Source: JACVRW01 sp963771715 (GTDB lineage Bacteria; Actinomycetota; Thermoleophilia; Solirubrobacterales; Thermoleophilaceae). Taken from it: a stretch of DNA of 64,000 nucleotides. Positions within the stretch are counted from its first letter, which is position 1; each line of letters starts with the position of its first letter. The DNA lies in contig CAVYUQ010000011.1 of assembly GCA_963771715.1 (NCBI GenBank), forward strand, positions 310,001 through 374,000, given 5' to 3'. The position numbers and the translations under genes were made by a program. Below the pieces are notes generated by a model that searched no databases, was not told the origin of the DNA, and saw only the letters and a program-made list of their open reading frames with translations. Shown piece after piece: positions 55,158-62,760 of this stretch.

Positions 55158-56371
55158 GAGGTGTAGTCCGCGTTGTAGTTGACGTATTCCGGACTGAGGT
55201 CGCTGAAGAAGACCTCGGTCTCGCCGCCCTCGCCGGGCATCGTGAGCACGTACTCGATCTCCGGCCCGCTCACCAGCTCCGCCGGCGCCGGCTCCACGAC
55301 CTCGCCAGCGGACAGCACCTGGTGGCCCTCGATCTCGAGGTCCACCAGGAACGGCTCGCCGGGCGGCCACACCTGGCCCGCCGCCTGGAGGATGCGGCCG
55401 AAGTTGGGGTCGCCGCCGTGGAGGGCGGACTTCACGAGCGGGGAGTTGGCGATCGAGCGCGCCACGGGCTCCACCGCGTCCGGCCGGCCGCTCACGACCA
55501 CGCGGCCCACCCGCTTCGCCCCCTCGCCGTCGTGCACGATCTCGAGCGCGAGCTGGCGCAGCAGGGCGTCGAGTGCCTCGCCGAGCGCGAGCTCGTCCGC
55601 GGACTCCGGCTCCGCCCGCACGCCCGAGGCGCCGCTCGCCAGGGCCACCACCGTGTCGCTGGTGGAGAGCTGGCCGTCCACGCTGATGCGGTCGAACGAG
55701 CGTCGCACGCACACGCCTGTGAGCAGGTCGAGGGTCTCGGGCTCGAGCGCGGCGTCGGTCTGGATGAAGCAGAACATCGTGGCGTGACGCGGCGAGATCA
55801 TCCCGGCGCCCTTGGCCTGCGCGGTCAGCCGCACCGCGCCGGATGGCAGCTTCACCTCGAGGCAGGCGCGCTTCGGGCCGGCGTCGCTCGTGAGGATTGC
55901 CTGCGAGAACGAGTCGGCGTCCTCGGTGAGGGCGGCACACGCAGCGCGCACGCCGGCCACCACCTTCGTGCGCGGCAGTTCGATGCCGATCACGCCCGTC
56001 GACGCCACGGCCACCTGCTGCGGCTCCACGCCGAGCTCCTCCGCGGCGGCGGCCTGCATGGCGAGCGCGGTCTCGACCCCGCGCGGACCGTCGCCCACGT
56101 TCGAGCAGCCCGAGTTGGCCACCACGGCGCGCAGGCGCCCCAGCTCCGCCTCGCGGGAGACCATCACGGGCGCGCCGACCCGTGCGTTCGTCGTGAAGCA
56201 GGCGGCGGAGACGGTGGCCTCCGCGTCCGAGGCCACCACGCCCACGTCCAGCCCCTGCGGCTTGATCCCGGCGGCGACGCCGGCCGCGCGGAAGCCGGCA
56301 GGGAGTCCCTGGGAGTCGAGCTCCTTCACGTGCCCCGGCGCCTCGACCCAACGCGATCTGAAGAAGCTCAC
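55154..56371 (-). CDS. argJ: bifunctional glutamate N-acetyltransferase / ornithine acetyltransferase
   Basis: 405 residues. Recycles the acetyl group from acetylornithine to glutamate. The self-cleavage site is visible as AKGAGMISPRHATMFCFIQT (cleaved before the Thr in HATMF), which makes alpha and beta chains. VANSGCSNVGDGPRGVETAL and SPLVKSALHGGDPNFGRILQ are further family blocks. Ends EYVNYNADYTS. ATG 56371 overlaps the argC stop. Confidence 0.96.
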   Translation of the reverse strand: MSFFRSRWVEAPGHVKELDSQGLPAGFRAAGVAAGIKPQGLDVGVVASDAEATVSAACFTTNARVGAPVMVSREAELGRLRAVVANSGCSNVGDGPRGVETALAMQAAAAEELGVEPQQVAVASTGVIGIELPRTKVVAGVRAACAALTEDADSFSQAILTSDAGPKRACLEVKLPSGAVRLTAQAKGAGMISPRHATMFCFIQTDAALEPETLDLLTGVCVRRSFDRISVDGQLSTSDTVVALASGASGVRAEPESADELALGEALDALLRQLALEIVHDGEGAKRVGRVVVSGRPDAVEPVARSIANSPLVKSALHGGDPNFGRILQAAGQVWPPGEPFLVDLEIEGHQVLSAGEVVEPAPAELVSGPEIEYVLTMPGEGGETEVFFSDLSPEYVNYNADYTS

Positions 56372-57354
56372 TCGAGGCCCTCCGTCTCGGGCAACCCGAG
56401 CATCAGGTTCAGGTCCTGCACCGCCTGGCCGGCGGCGCCCTTCCAGAGGTTGTCGATCGCCGCGAGCGCGATCACGCGGCCGTCCACGACCGTCACGTGG
56501 ATGCGGCAGCGGTTCGTCTCGCGCACGTCGTCCGTGCCGGGTGGCTCGTCGGCGAGGTCGATGAACGGCTCGTCTGCGTAGGTCTCCTCGTAGCGCTCGC
56601 GCACGCCTTGCGCATCGAGGCCCGTGGTTGCGTAACAGCTTGCGAGCAGCCCCTGCTCGATTGGAACGAGATGCGGCACAAAGGTGAACGATGTGCCGTC
56701 GCCCAGCTCCTGCTCGAGCTCGGCGGCGTGCCGGTGGCCCTCGACCTTGTAGGCCTGGACGTTCTCCGTGACCGAGACGAAGTGGGTTGTGAGCGTGGCC
56801 TCACGGCCGGCGCCTGAGACTCCGGACTTGGCGTCCACCACCACGTCGTCGAGGTGGTCGCGGAGCGGCCAGAGCGCGAGCAGCGCGGCGGTCGGGTAGC
56901 AGCCGGGGGCGGCGACGAGGTCGGCGCCGGCTATCTCGTCGCGATGCGCCTCGGTGAGGCCGTAGACGGCGTCGTCGAGCAGCTCGGGCGCCTCGTGGGG
57001 GCCGTACCAGCGCTCGTAGCGGTCGCGCGCGAGGCGGAAGTCAGCAGATAGGTCGACCACCTTGAGGCCGCGCTCGCGCAGCGCGCTGACCGCGGGCGCG
57101 GCGGCACCGTGCGGATACGCGACGACGGCCGCCCCGGCGCGGTCGGCGATCCGGTCGGGGTCGAACTCCTCCAGCTCGAGCGGCACGCGATAGCGCGGGT
57201 AGAGCGCGTCATGGCGGCGCCCCGCATCGGACCGCGCCGTGACCGCGGTCAGCTCGAGCGACGGATGCCGGCGCAGGATCGCGGCGGCAACCGCGCCGCC
57301 GTAGCCGGCCGCGCCGATCACGGCGACCCCCTCGGCGGGTGACCCGCTAGGCAC
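56368..57354 (-). CDS. argC: N-acetyl-gamma-glutamyl-phosphate reductase
   Basis: 328 residues. NADPH-dependent reductase. Rossmann motif AVIGAAGYGGAVAAAILRRH, active-site Cys in AAPGCYPTAALLALWPL, KSGVSGAGREATLTTHF, YKVEGHRHAAELEQ, and the end NLWKGAAGQAVQDLNLMLGL. GTG 57354 overlaps the pheT stop, tying the arg genes to pheST. Confidence 0.96.
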   Translation of the reverse strand: MPSGSPAEGVAVIGAAGYGGAVAAAILRRHPSLELTAVTARSDAGRRHDALYPRYRVPLELEEFDPDRIADRAGAAVVAYPHGAAAPAVSALRERGLKVVDLSADFRLARDRYERWYGPHEAPELLDDAVYGLTEAHRDEIAGADLVAAPGCYPTAALLALWPLRDHLDDVVVDAKSGVSGAGREATLTTHFVSVTENVQAYKVEGHRHAAELEQELGDGTSFTFVPHLVPIEQGLLASCYATTGLDAQGVRERYEETYADEPFIDLADEPPGTDDVRETNRCRIHVTVVDGRVIALAAIDNLWKGAAGQAVQDLNLMLGLPETEGLE

Positions 57355-59767
57355 GCAGCCGCCCTCCGATCGACTCGAGCTCGCGCTCGATCGCGGCGCG
57401 CCGCTCGGCGACCTCCTCGTCGGTGAGCGTGCGGTCGGGTGCGCGGAACTCGAGGCGCAGCGCCAGCGACTTGTTCCCCGCCCCCACCTGCTCGCCGTGG
57501 TAGAGGTCGAATACGCGCATCGACGCCAGCAGGTCGCCGCCGCCCGCCCTCACCACCTCGGCCAGCCGCGCGGCCGGCACGTCCTCGGGCACGATCACCG
57601 CGATGTCCTGAAGCACCGCGGGGAAGCTCGTCACGTCGCTGTACGTCGAGGCCTCCGGGGCCAGCTCGAGCAGCCTGTCGACGTCGAGCTCGAATCCGGC
57701 GACGGGGCCGTCCAGCTCCCACTCGCGCAGCACGAGCGGGTGAAGCTCGCCGAGCCAGCCGAGCTCGATGCCCTCGCCGGCGACGATCGACGCCGCTCGA
57801 CCCGGATGCAGGAATGCCGGTCCGCCATCCTCCGCGCGCCACTTGACGCGAGCGGCGTCCATCAGGCCCTCGAGCAGGCCCTTGACCGCGTAGAAGTCCG
57901 CGGGACGTTCCGGCGTGCGCCAGCCGCCCGGAGCGGCCTCGGTGAGCAGCGCGGCCAGGTGGTGAGGCTCCTCCGCGGGCGCGCTGCCGCGCGGCAGGCC
58001 GCCGGCCGGCGGCTCGAGCGGCCCCGCCGGCAGATAGACGTGCGCGGACTCGAACAGCCGCACGCCGGAGCGGCCGTGGGCGGCGTTGTGGCGCGCGGCG
58101 TCGAGCAGGCCGGGCAGGATCAGCGAGCGCATCACGCTCAGCTCCTCGCTGAGCGGGTTGTCCACGCGCAGCAGGTCGGCGTCGGCGAGGCGCAGGCGGC
58201 GGAGCGCCTGGGGGGACGTGAAGCTGTACGAGATCGCCTCGAGCAGGCCGCGGTCGCGCAGCAGGTCCTCGAGGCGGCGGCGCAGGCGCTGGCTCGGCGT
58301 GAGGTGGCCGATTGCGTCCTTGCGAGCCGGCAGCGTCGTGGGCAGCTTGTCGAGCCCGTGGATGCGGGCGACCTCCTCGATCAGGTCGGCCTCGCGCTGG
58401 ACGTCGCTGTCGCGCCATGGCGGAACGACCCAGGCGCCATCCGCCCGCTCGAAGCCGAGCCGCTCCAGGATGCCGTTCGCCGTCTCCTCCTCGATGCGCT
58501 CGCCGAGCAGCTTCTCCATCCGGGCGGGCCGCAGCGACACCACGCGGGGCTCGGCCGGCTGCGGGTAGACGTCGATCGTCCCCGGCACCATGCGGGCGCC
58601 GCACAGCTCCACCATCAGCCGGGCGGCCAGCCGCTGCGCCGCGATGGCCTGCTCGGGGTGGAGCTGCTTCTCGAAGCGAGCCGACGCCTCCGTGCGCAGC
58701 CCCAGCGCCTTCGAGGTCCGCATGATGTTCGGGCCCACCCACGTGGCGGCCTCCATCAGCACACGCGTCGTGGAATCCGAGACCTCGGAGATCTGGCCGC
58801 CCATGATGCCCGCGATTCCGCTCGGGCCCTCGGCGTCGCAGACGAGCGCCATGTCGGAGCTGAACGTGCGCTCCACGCCGTCGAGGGTGGTCATCTTCTC
58901 GCCCTCCTGCGCGCGCCGCACGATGATGCTGCGGCCGCGCACCTCGTCCAGGTCGAAGGCGTGCAGCGGCTGCGCGGAGGTGAGCATCACGTAGTTGGTG
59001 ATGTCGACCACGTTCGAGATCGGCCGCTGCCCGGCGGCCATCAGGCGCTGCTTCAGCCACAGCGGCGAGGGCCCGATCTTCACGTCCTCGAACACGCGGG
59101 CGGTGAAGCGCAAGCAGATCTCCGGGTTGGCGATCTCGACGCTGGCGTGGTCCTCCGCGCGGTCGTCGCCGGACGGCTCGGCGTCCTCGCCGGTCGGGTC
59201 GGGCGCGAGCGGGGCCGCCGTGGCCGCGTGCAGGTCGCGGGCCACGCCGGACACGCCCATTGCGTCGGGCCGGTTGGGCGTGATCTCGAGCTCGAGCACC
59301 TTGTCGACGATCGGCAGGTGCTCCGCGAGCGGGGCACCGACCTGGGCGCTCTCCGCGAGGACCATGATGCCGTCGTGATCCTCGCCGATCCCGACCTCGT
59401 CCTCGGCCAGGATCATCCCGTGCGACTCCACGCCGCGGAGCTTGGCCTTGCCGAGCGTGGAGCCGTCGGGCATGACGGCGCCGGGGAGCGCCACCCCGAC
59501 CCTCTGGCCCGCGGCCACGTTCGGCGCCCCGCAGACGATCGTCTGAGTGCCGGCTCCGACGTCGACCGAACAGACCGTCAGGCGGTCCGCATCCGGGTGC
59601 GGCTCGGCCGACAGGACCTCGCCGACCACGAACTGGGCCGGGTCGCCGACGCCCACAAGGTGGAGCCGCTCGAGCTTCAGCCCGGACATGGTCAGCGTGT
59701 CCGCGATCTCCTCGGCGGAGCTGCCGGGGTCGCAGTACTCCTTCAGCCATGCCACCGGGACCCTCAT
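57347..59767 (-). CDS. pheT: phenylalanyl-tRNA synthetase beta subunit
   Basis: 806 residues, intact. N-terminal tRNA-binding OB fold (VGVGDPAQFVVGEVLSAEPH, CGAPNVAAGQRVGVALPGAV), editing B3/B4 domain (SNVVDITNYVMLTSAQPLHA, then FDLDEVRG), B5 domains (LIEEVARIHGLDKLPTTLPA) and the C-terminal FDX anticodon-binding fold (SFPAVLQDIAVIVPEDVPAA). ATG 59767 overlaps pheS. Confidence 0.97.
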   Translation of the reverse strand: MRVPVAWLKEYCDPGSSAEEIADTLTMSGLKLERLHLVGVGDPAQFVVGEVLSAEPHPDADRLTVCSVDVGAGTQTIVCGAPNVAAGQRVGVALPGAVMPDGSTLGKAKLRGVESHGMILAEDEVGIGEDHDGIMVLAESAQVGAPLAEHLPIVDKVLELEITPNRPDAMGVSGVARDLHAATAAPLAPDPTGEDAEPSGDDRAEDHASVEIANPEICLRFTARVFEDVKIGPSPLWLKQRLMAAGQRPISNVVDITNYVMLTSAQPLHAFDLDEVRGRSIIVRRAQEGEKMTTLDGVERTFSSDMALVCDAEGPSGIAGIMGGQISEVSDSTTRVLMEAATWVGPNIMRTSKALGLRTEASARFEKQLHPEQAIAAQRLAARLMVELCGARMVPGTIDVYPQPAEPRVVSLRPARMEKLLGERIEEETANGILERLGFERADGAWVVPPWRDSDVQREADLIEEVARIHGLDKLPTTLPARKDAIGHLTPSQRLRRRLEDLLRDRGLLEAISYSFTSPQALRRLRLADADLLRVDNPLSEELSVMRSLILPGLLDAARHNAAHGRSGVRLFESAHVYLPAGPLEPPAGGLPRGSAPAEEPHHLAALLTEAAPGGWRTPERPADFYAVKGLLEGLMDAARVKWRAEDGGPAFLHPGRAASIVAGEGIELGWLGELHPLVLREWELDGPVAGFELDVDRLLELAPEASTYSDVTSFPAVLQDIAVIVPEDVPAARLAEVVRAGGGDLLASMRVFDLYHGEQVGAGNKSLALRLEFRAPDRTLTDEEVAERRAAIERELESIGGRLRA

Positions 59768-60816
59768 GCGCCGAACTGCTCCAGCAGGCGTGCGTCGTTC
59801 TCGTAGAGCATGCGCAGGTCCGGCACCTGGTGGACCACGCTCGCGATTCGCTCGATCCCCATGCCGAACGCGAAGCCCTGCACCCGCTCGGGGTCGTAGC
59901 CGTTTCCCCTCACGTACTCGAAGACGTTCGGGTCGACCATGCCCGAGCCGAGGATCTCGATCCAGGCCTCGCCCTTGCAGGTGAAGCAGCGCTGCGCGCC
60001 CTCGTAGCCAGTGCCGCCGCAGCGGAAGCAGGAGACGTCCACCTCCACGCTCGGCTCCGTGAAGGGGAAGTAGCCCGGGCGCAGCCGCACCTCGGTGTGC
60101 TCGCCGAACATCTGGCGCGCGAAGGCGAGCAGCACGCCCTGGAGGTCGGCCAGCGTGATGTCCTCGTCGACCGCCAGGCCCTCGAGCTGGTGGAACATCG
60201 GCACGTGCGTGGCGTCCGGCGTGTCCGGCCGGTACACCCGGCCGGGGATCACGATGTAGACCGGCGGCGGCTGCGACTCCATGGCGCGGGTCTGCATCGG
60301 CGAGGTGTGCGTGCGCAGCAGCACGTGCTCGGACAGGTAGAAGGTGTCCTGCGGCGCGCGCGCCGGATGCTCCGGCGGGTGGTTCAGCGAGGTGAAGTTG
60401 TAGTACTCGTACTCGACCTCCGGGCCCTCCACCACCGCGAAGCCGAGCCCCACGAAGATGTCCTCCATCTGGCGGCGGATCTGCGAGACCAGGTGCAGGC
60501 GGCCGGCCGGCTGAGGCGGGTCGCCCGGCAGGGTCACGTCGATGCGGTCCTCCGCCAGGCGCCGGTCGAGCTCGGAGGCCTCGAGCTCGGTGGTGCGCTC
60601 CCCGAGCAGGCGCTCGAGCGCCTGCCTCACCTCGTTCGCCGCCTGGCCCACCGGCCCGCGCTCGTCGGGCGGCAGCTCGCCGATCGAGCGCAGCGTGGAG
60701 GTGAGCTCCGACTTGCGGCCGAGATAGCGCACGCGCAGCTCCTCGAGCTCTGCCGAGCTCCCCGCTTCCCGTATCGCGCGCTCCGCGTCGCTCCTGATCT
60801 GGGCCAGGTCAGCCAT
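59764..60816 (-). CDS. pheS: phenylalanyl-tRNA synthetase alpha subunit
   Basis: 350 residues. N-terminal coiled coil, then the class II catalytic core: HLVSQIRRQMEDIFVGLGFA, EHPARAPQDTFYL, LLRTHTSPMQTRAME, GRVYRPDTPDATHVPMFHQL, RPGYFPFTEPSVEVDV, and the end block GFAFGMGIERIASVVHQVPD. ATG 60816 overlaps the RNA methyltransferase gene. Confidence 0.98.
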   Translation of the reverse strand: MADLAQIRSDAERAIREAGSSAELEELRVRYLGRKSELTSTLRSIGELPPDERGPVGQAANEVRQALERLLGERTTELEASELDRRLAEDRIDVTLPGDPPQPAGRLHLVSQIRRQMEDIFVGLGFAVVEGPEVEYEYYNFTSLNHPPEHPARAPQDTFYLSEHVLLRTHTSPMQTRAMESQPPPVYIVIPGRVYRPDTPDATHVPMFHQLEGLAVDEDITLADLQGVLLAFARQMFGEHTEVRLRPGYFPFTEPSVEVDVSCFRCGGTGYEGAQRCFTCKGEAWIEILGSGMVDPNVFEYVRGNGYDPERVQGFAFGMGIERIASVVHQVPDLRMLYENDARLLEQFGA

Positions 60817-61477
60817 CGGCGGCCATCCTATTTGCGACCTCGTACAGCGCCACGGTCGCCGCCATCGCGACGTTCAGCGAGTCGGCGTGCACCGGGATCC
60901 GCACCGCTTCCAGGCCCTCGGCCCCGGCACCGCGCGGGAGCTCTCCCCGCTCCGACCCCAGCACCAACACCACCGGCCCCGTTACATCCACGTCACGCAA
61001 CTGGCGCTCCGCGTTTGCATCGAGGGCCAGCTTGTGGCCATCGAGCGCATCGAGCGCGGCGCGGGCGGGCGGGCGCTCGAAGATCGAGCCCATCGATGCG
61101 CGCACGGCCTTCGGCGAGTATGGGTCGGCGCTGCCGGGGCCGAGCACCACCGTTGCGTCCGCGAGCGCATGCGCCGAGCGGATGATCGTGCCCACGTTGC
61201 CCGGGTCCTCGACGCCGTGGAGGTAGACGAGCAGGTCGCCGGTCGGCTCCGCCCAGCGCTGCTTGTACACGCCGATCACCCGCGTGCCCGAGCCGAGGGT
61301 GCTCACTGCATCGAGCAGCTCTGGCTCGACGTCCTCGCCGGCGCGGAGGATGTACTCGGCGCCGGGCCGGATGAGGTCCTCCCCCTCTGCGCTGAACAGC
61401 CCAAGCTTCGTCCGCCAGCGCTTTTGCTGGAGCTTCCGGATGGTCTTGAGCTTGTCGTTGTCGGCTGAAGTGATCAC
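60809..61477 (-). CDS. SpoU/TrmH-family RNA 2'-O-methyltransferase
   Basis: 222 residues, GTG 61477. N-terminal substrate-binding part (ITSADNDKLKTIRKLQQKRW, FSAEGEDLIRP), then the SPOUT knot: LVYLHGVEDPGNVGTIIRSA, VVLGPGSADPYSPKAVRASM, GPVVLVLGSERGELPRG, IPVHADSLNVAMAATVALYE. Corresponds in position to tsnR-like genes between rplT and pheS in other Actinobacteria; the target is probably rRNA. The GTG is only 6 nt past a terminator. Confidence 0.9.
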   Translation of the reverse strand: MITSADNDKLKTIRKLQQKRWRTKLGLFSAEGEDLIRPGAEYILRAGEDVEPELLDAVSTLGSGTRVIGVYKQRWAEPTGDLLVYLHGVEDPGNVGTIIRSAHALADATVVLGPGSADPYSPKAVRASMGSIFERPPARAALDALDGHKLALDANAERQLRDVDVTGPVVLVLGSERGELPRGAGAEGLEAVRIPVHADSLNVAMAATVALYEVANRMAADG

Positions 61478-61482
61478 AAAAT

Positions 61483-61512
61483 AAAAAAGGGCGCCCTCTG
61501 AGAGGTACGCCC
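61483..61512 (-). terminator. intrinsic terminator behind rplT
   Basis: Minus strand: GGGCG, then a CCTC/GAGG inner stem, then CGCCC followed by TTTTTT and ATTTTG. The only classical hairpin-plus-T-run terminator found in the window; ends the infC-rpmI-rplT transcript and lies directly before the next gene. Confidence 0.85.
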
Positions 61513-61537
61513 GAGAGAGTTCCGTGTCCGCAATCGC

Positions 61538-61897
61538 CTAAGCGGCCGCGGCCTCCCGGGCTTTCTCGGCAAAACGTCGGAACGTCTCGGGGTCGCGGAC
61601 GGCGATGTCCGCGAGCACCTTGCGGTCGACCTCGATCTCGGCCAGCTTCAGGCCGTGCATGAACTGGCTGTACGACATGCCCTCCTGGCGGGCCGCCGCG
61701 TTGATGCGCACGATCCAGAGCCGCCTGAAGTCACGCTTCTTGTTGCGCCGGTCGCGGTAGGCGTAGGTGTCGGCCTTGATGAGGGCCTCCTTGGCCCTCT
61801 TGTAGCTCGACTTCGCCTGGCCGCGGAAGCCCTTGGTCCGCTCGAGCGTGGCGCGGCGCTTCTTGCGCGCGTGAACTGACCGCTTGACCCGGCTCAC
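61538..61897 (-). CDS. rplT: ribosomal protein L20 (bL20)
   Basis: 119 residues, standard length. Large-subunit assembly protein: SRVKRSVHARKKRRATLERT, KGFRGQAKSSYKRAKEALIK, YAYRDRRNKKRDFRRLWIVR, INAAARQEGMSYSQFMHGLK. ATG 61897 overlaps the rpmI stop. In other bacteria L20 represses this operon. Confidence 0.98.
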   Translation of the reverse strand: MSRVKRSVHARKKRRATLERTKGFRGQAKSSYKRAKEALIKADTYAYRDRRNKKRDFRRLWIVRINAAARQEGMSYSQFMHGLKLAEIEVDRKVLADIAVRDPETFRRFAEKAREAAAA

Positions 61898-62088
61898 TTG
61901 TGCATCAGCTCCTGGACGCGCTTGCGATCGGCCTCAGCCACGACGACCGGCCGGCCCAGGTGGCGCTTGCGCTTCGCGCTCTTCTTCCCGAGGTTGTGGC
62001 TCGTGAAGGAGTGACGCGCGAGCAGCTTGCCCTTGGCCGTTTTCTTGAAGCGCTTCTTGGCGCCCGAGTGCGTCTTCATCTTCGGCAT
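61894..62088 (-). CDS. rpmI: ribosomal protein L35 (bL35)
   Basis: 64 residues, standard: PKMKTHSGAKKRFKKTAKGK, ARHSFTSHNLGKKSAKRKRH, then LGRPVVVAEADRKRVQELM. Between infC (24 bp) and rplT (overlap). Confidence 0.98.
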   Translation of the reverse strand: MPKMKTHSGAKKRFKKTAKGKLLARHSFTSHNLGKKSAKRKRHLGRPVVVAEADRKRVQELMHK

Positions 62089-62112
62089 CGAACGGTGTAT
62101 TGAAGCAGACGC

Positions 62113-62712
62113 CTAGCCGGCGTCTGCGGCGGCCGGAGCGTCGGCGCTTTGCTCCTGCTCGGGCTTGCGCTTCGTCGGAGCCAGCAGCATCGTCATGTTG
62201 CGGCCGTCCTGCTGGGGGGACTGCTCGATCGTGCCGAGGTCGGCCACGTCCTCCGCGAGGCGCATCAGCAGCCGCTCGCCGCGCTCGGGGTGGGACTGCT
62301 CCCGGCCCCGGAACATGATCGTGACCTTCACGCGGTCGTCGCCCTTGAGGAAGCGGACCACGTGGTTCTTCTTGGTCTCGTAGTCGTTCGTCGCGATCTT
62401 CGGGCGCAGCTTGATCTCGCGGACGTTCACCTGCTTCTGGTGGCGCCGCGCAGCCTTGGCCTTCTGCTCCTGCTCGTACTTGTACTTCGAGTAGTCGAGC
62501 ACGCGGCACACGGGCGGGCGGGCGTCGGGCGCCACCTCGACCAGGTCGAGGTCGCGCTCCTGCGCGTAGCGGAGGGCCTGCTGGGTGTCGACGACACCGA
62601 TCTGGTTGCCGTCCTCCCCCACCAGGCGAACCTGCGGGACCCGGATGCGCTCGTTGATGCGGGTCTCGTCCCGCTCCGGCATGCGCCGATCGAACTTACG
62701 AGGGATCGGCAC
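62113..62712 (-). CDS. infC: translation initiation factor IF-3
   Basis: 199 residues. N-terminal domain (NERIRVPQVRLVGEDGNQIG, ALRYAQERDLDLVEVAP, PVCRVLDYSKYKYEQEQKAK), then linker and C-domain (VREIKLRPKIATNDYETKKN, KGDDRVKVTIMFRGREQSHP), with an acidic tail. Start GTG 62712; an ATC two codons later would also allow the unusual IF-3 type start, but the TAGCCT -10 is 6 nt before the GTG. First gene of infC-rpmI-rplT. Confidence 0.96.
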   Translation of the reverse strand: MPIPRKFDRRMPERDETRINERIRVPQVRLVGEDGNQIGVVDTQQALRYAQERDLDLVEVAPDARPPVCRVLDYSKYKYEQEQKAKAARRHQKQVNVREIKLRPKIATNDYETKKNHVVRFLKGDDRVKVTIMFRGREQSHPERGERLLMRLAEDVADLGTIEQSPQQDGRNMTMLLAPTKRKPEQEQSADAPAAADAG

Positions 62713-62718
62713 TAGGTA

Positions 62719-62724
62719 AGGCTA
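62719..62724 (-). promoter_or_regulatory. -10 hexamer TAGCCT of infC
   Basis: TAGCCT, 6 nt, then GTG 62712, in the 48-bp gap behind thrS. A TTGACG lies 8 bp further up, too near to be its -35. Confidence 0.6.
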
Positions 62725-62760
62725 TGTACGCGCGTCAAGCGGTCCGAGGTGTGGTTCGGG

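Noticed and set aside
62713..62760. Classical -35/-10 promoter for infC
   Set aside because: TTGACG is present but only 8 bp from TAGCCT, so the spacing does not fit; the -10 alone fits the leaderless pattern.
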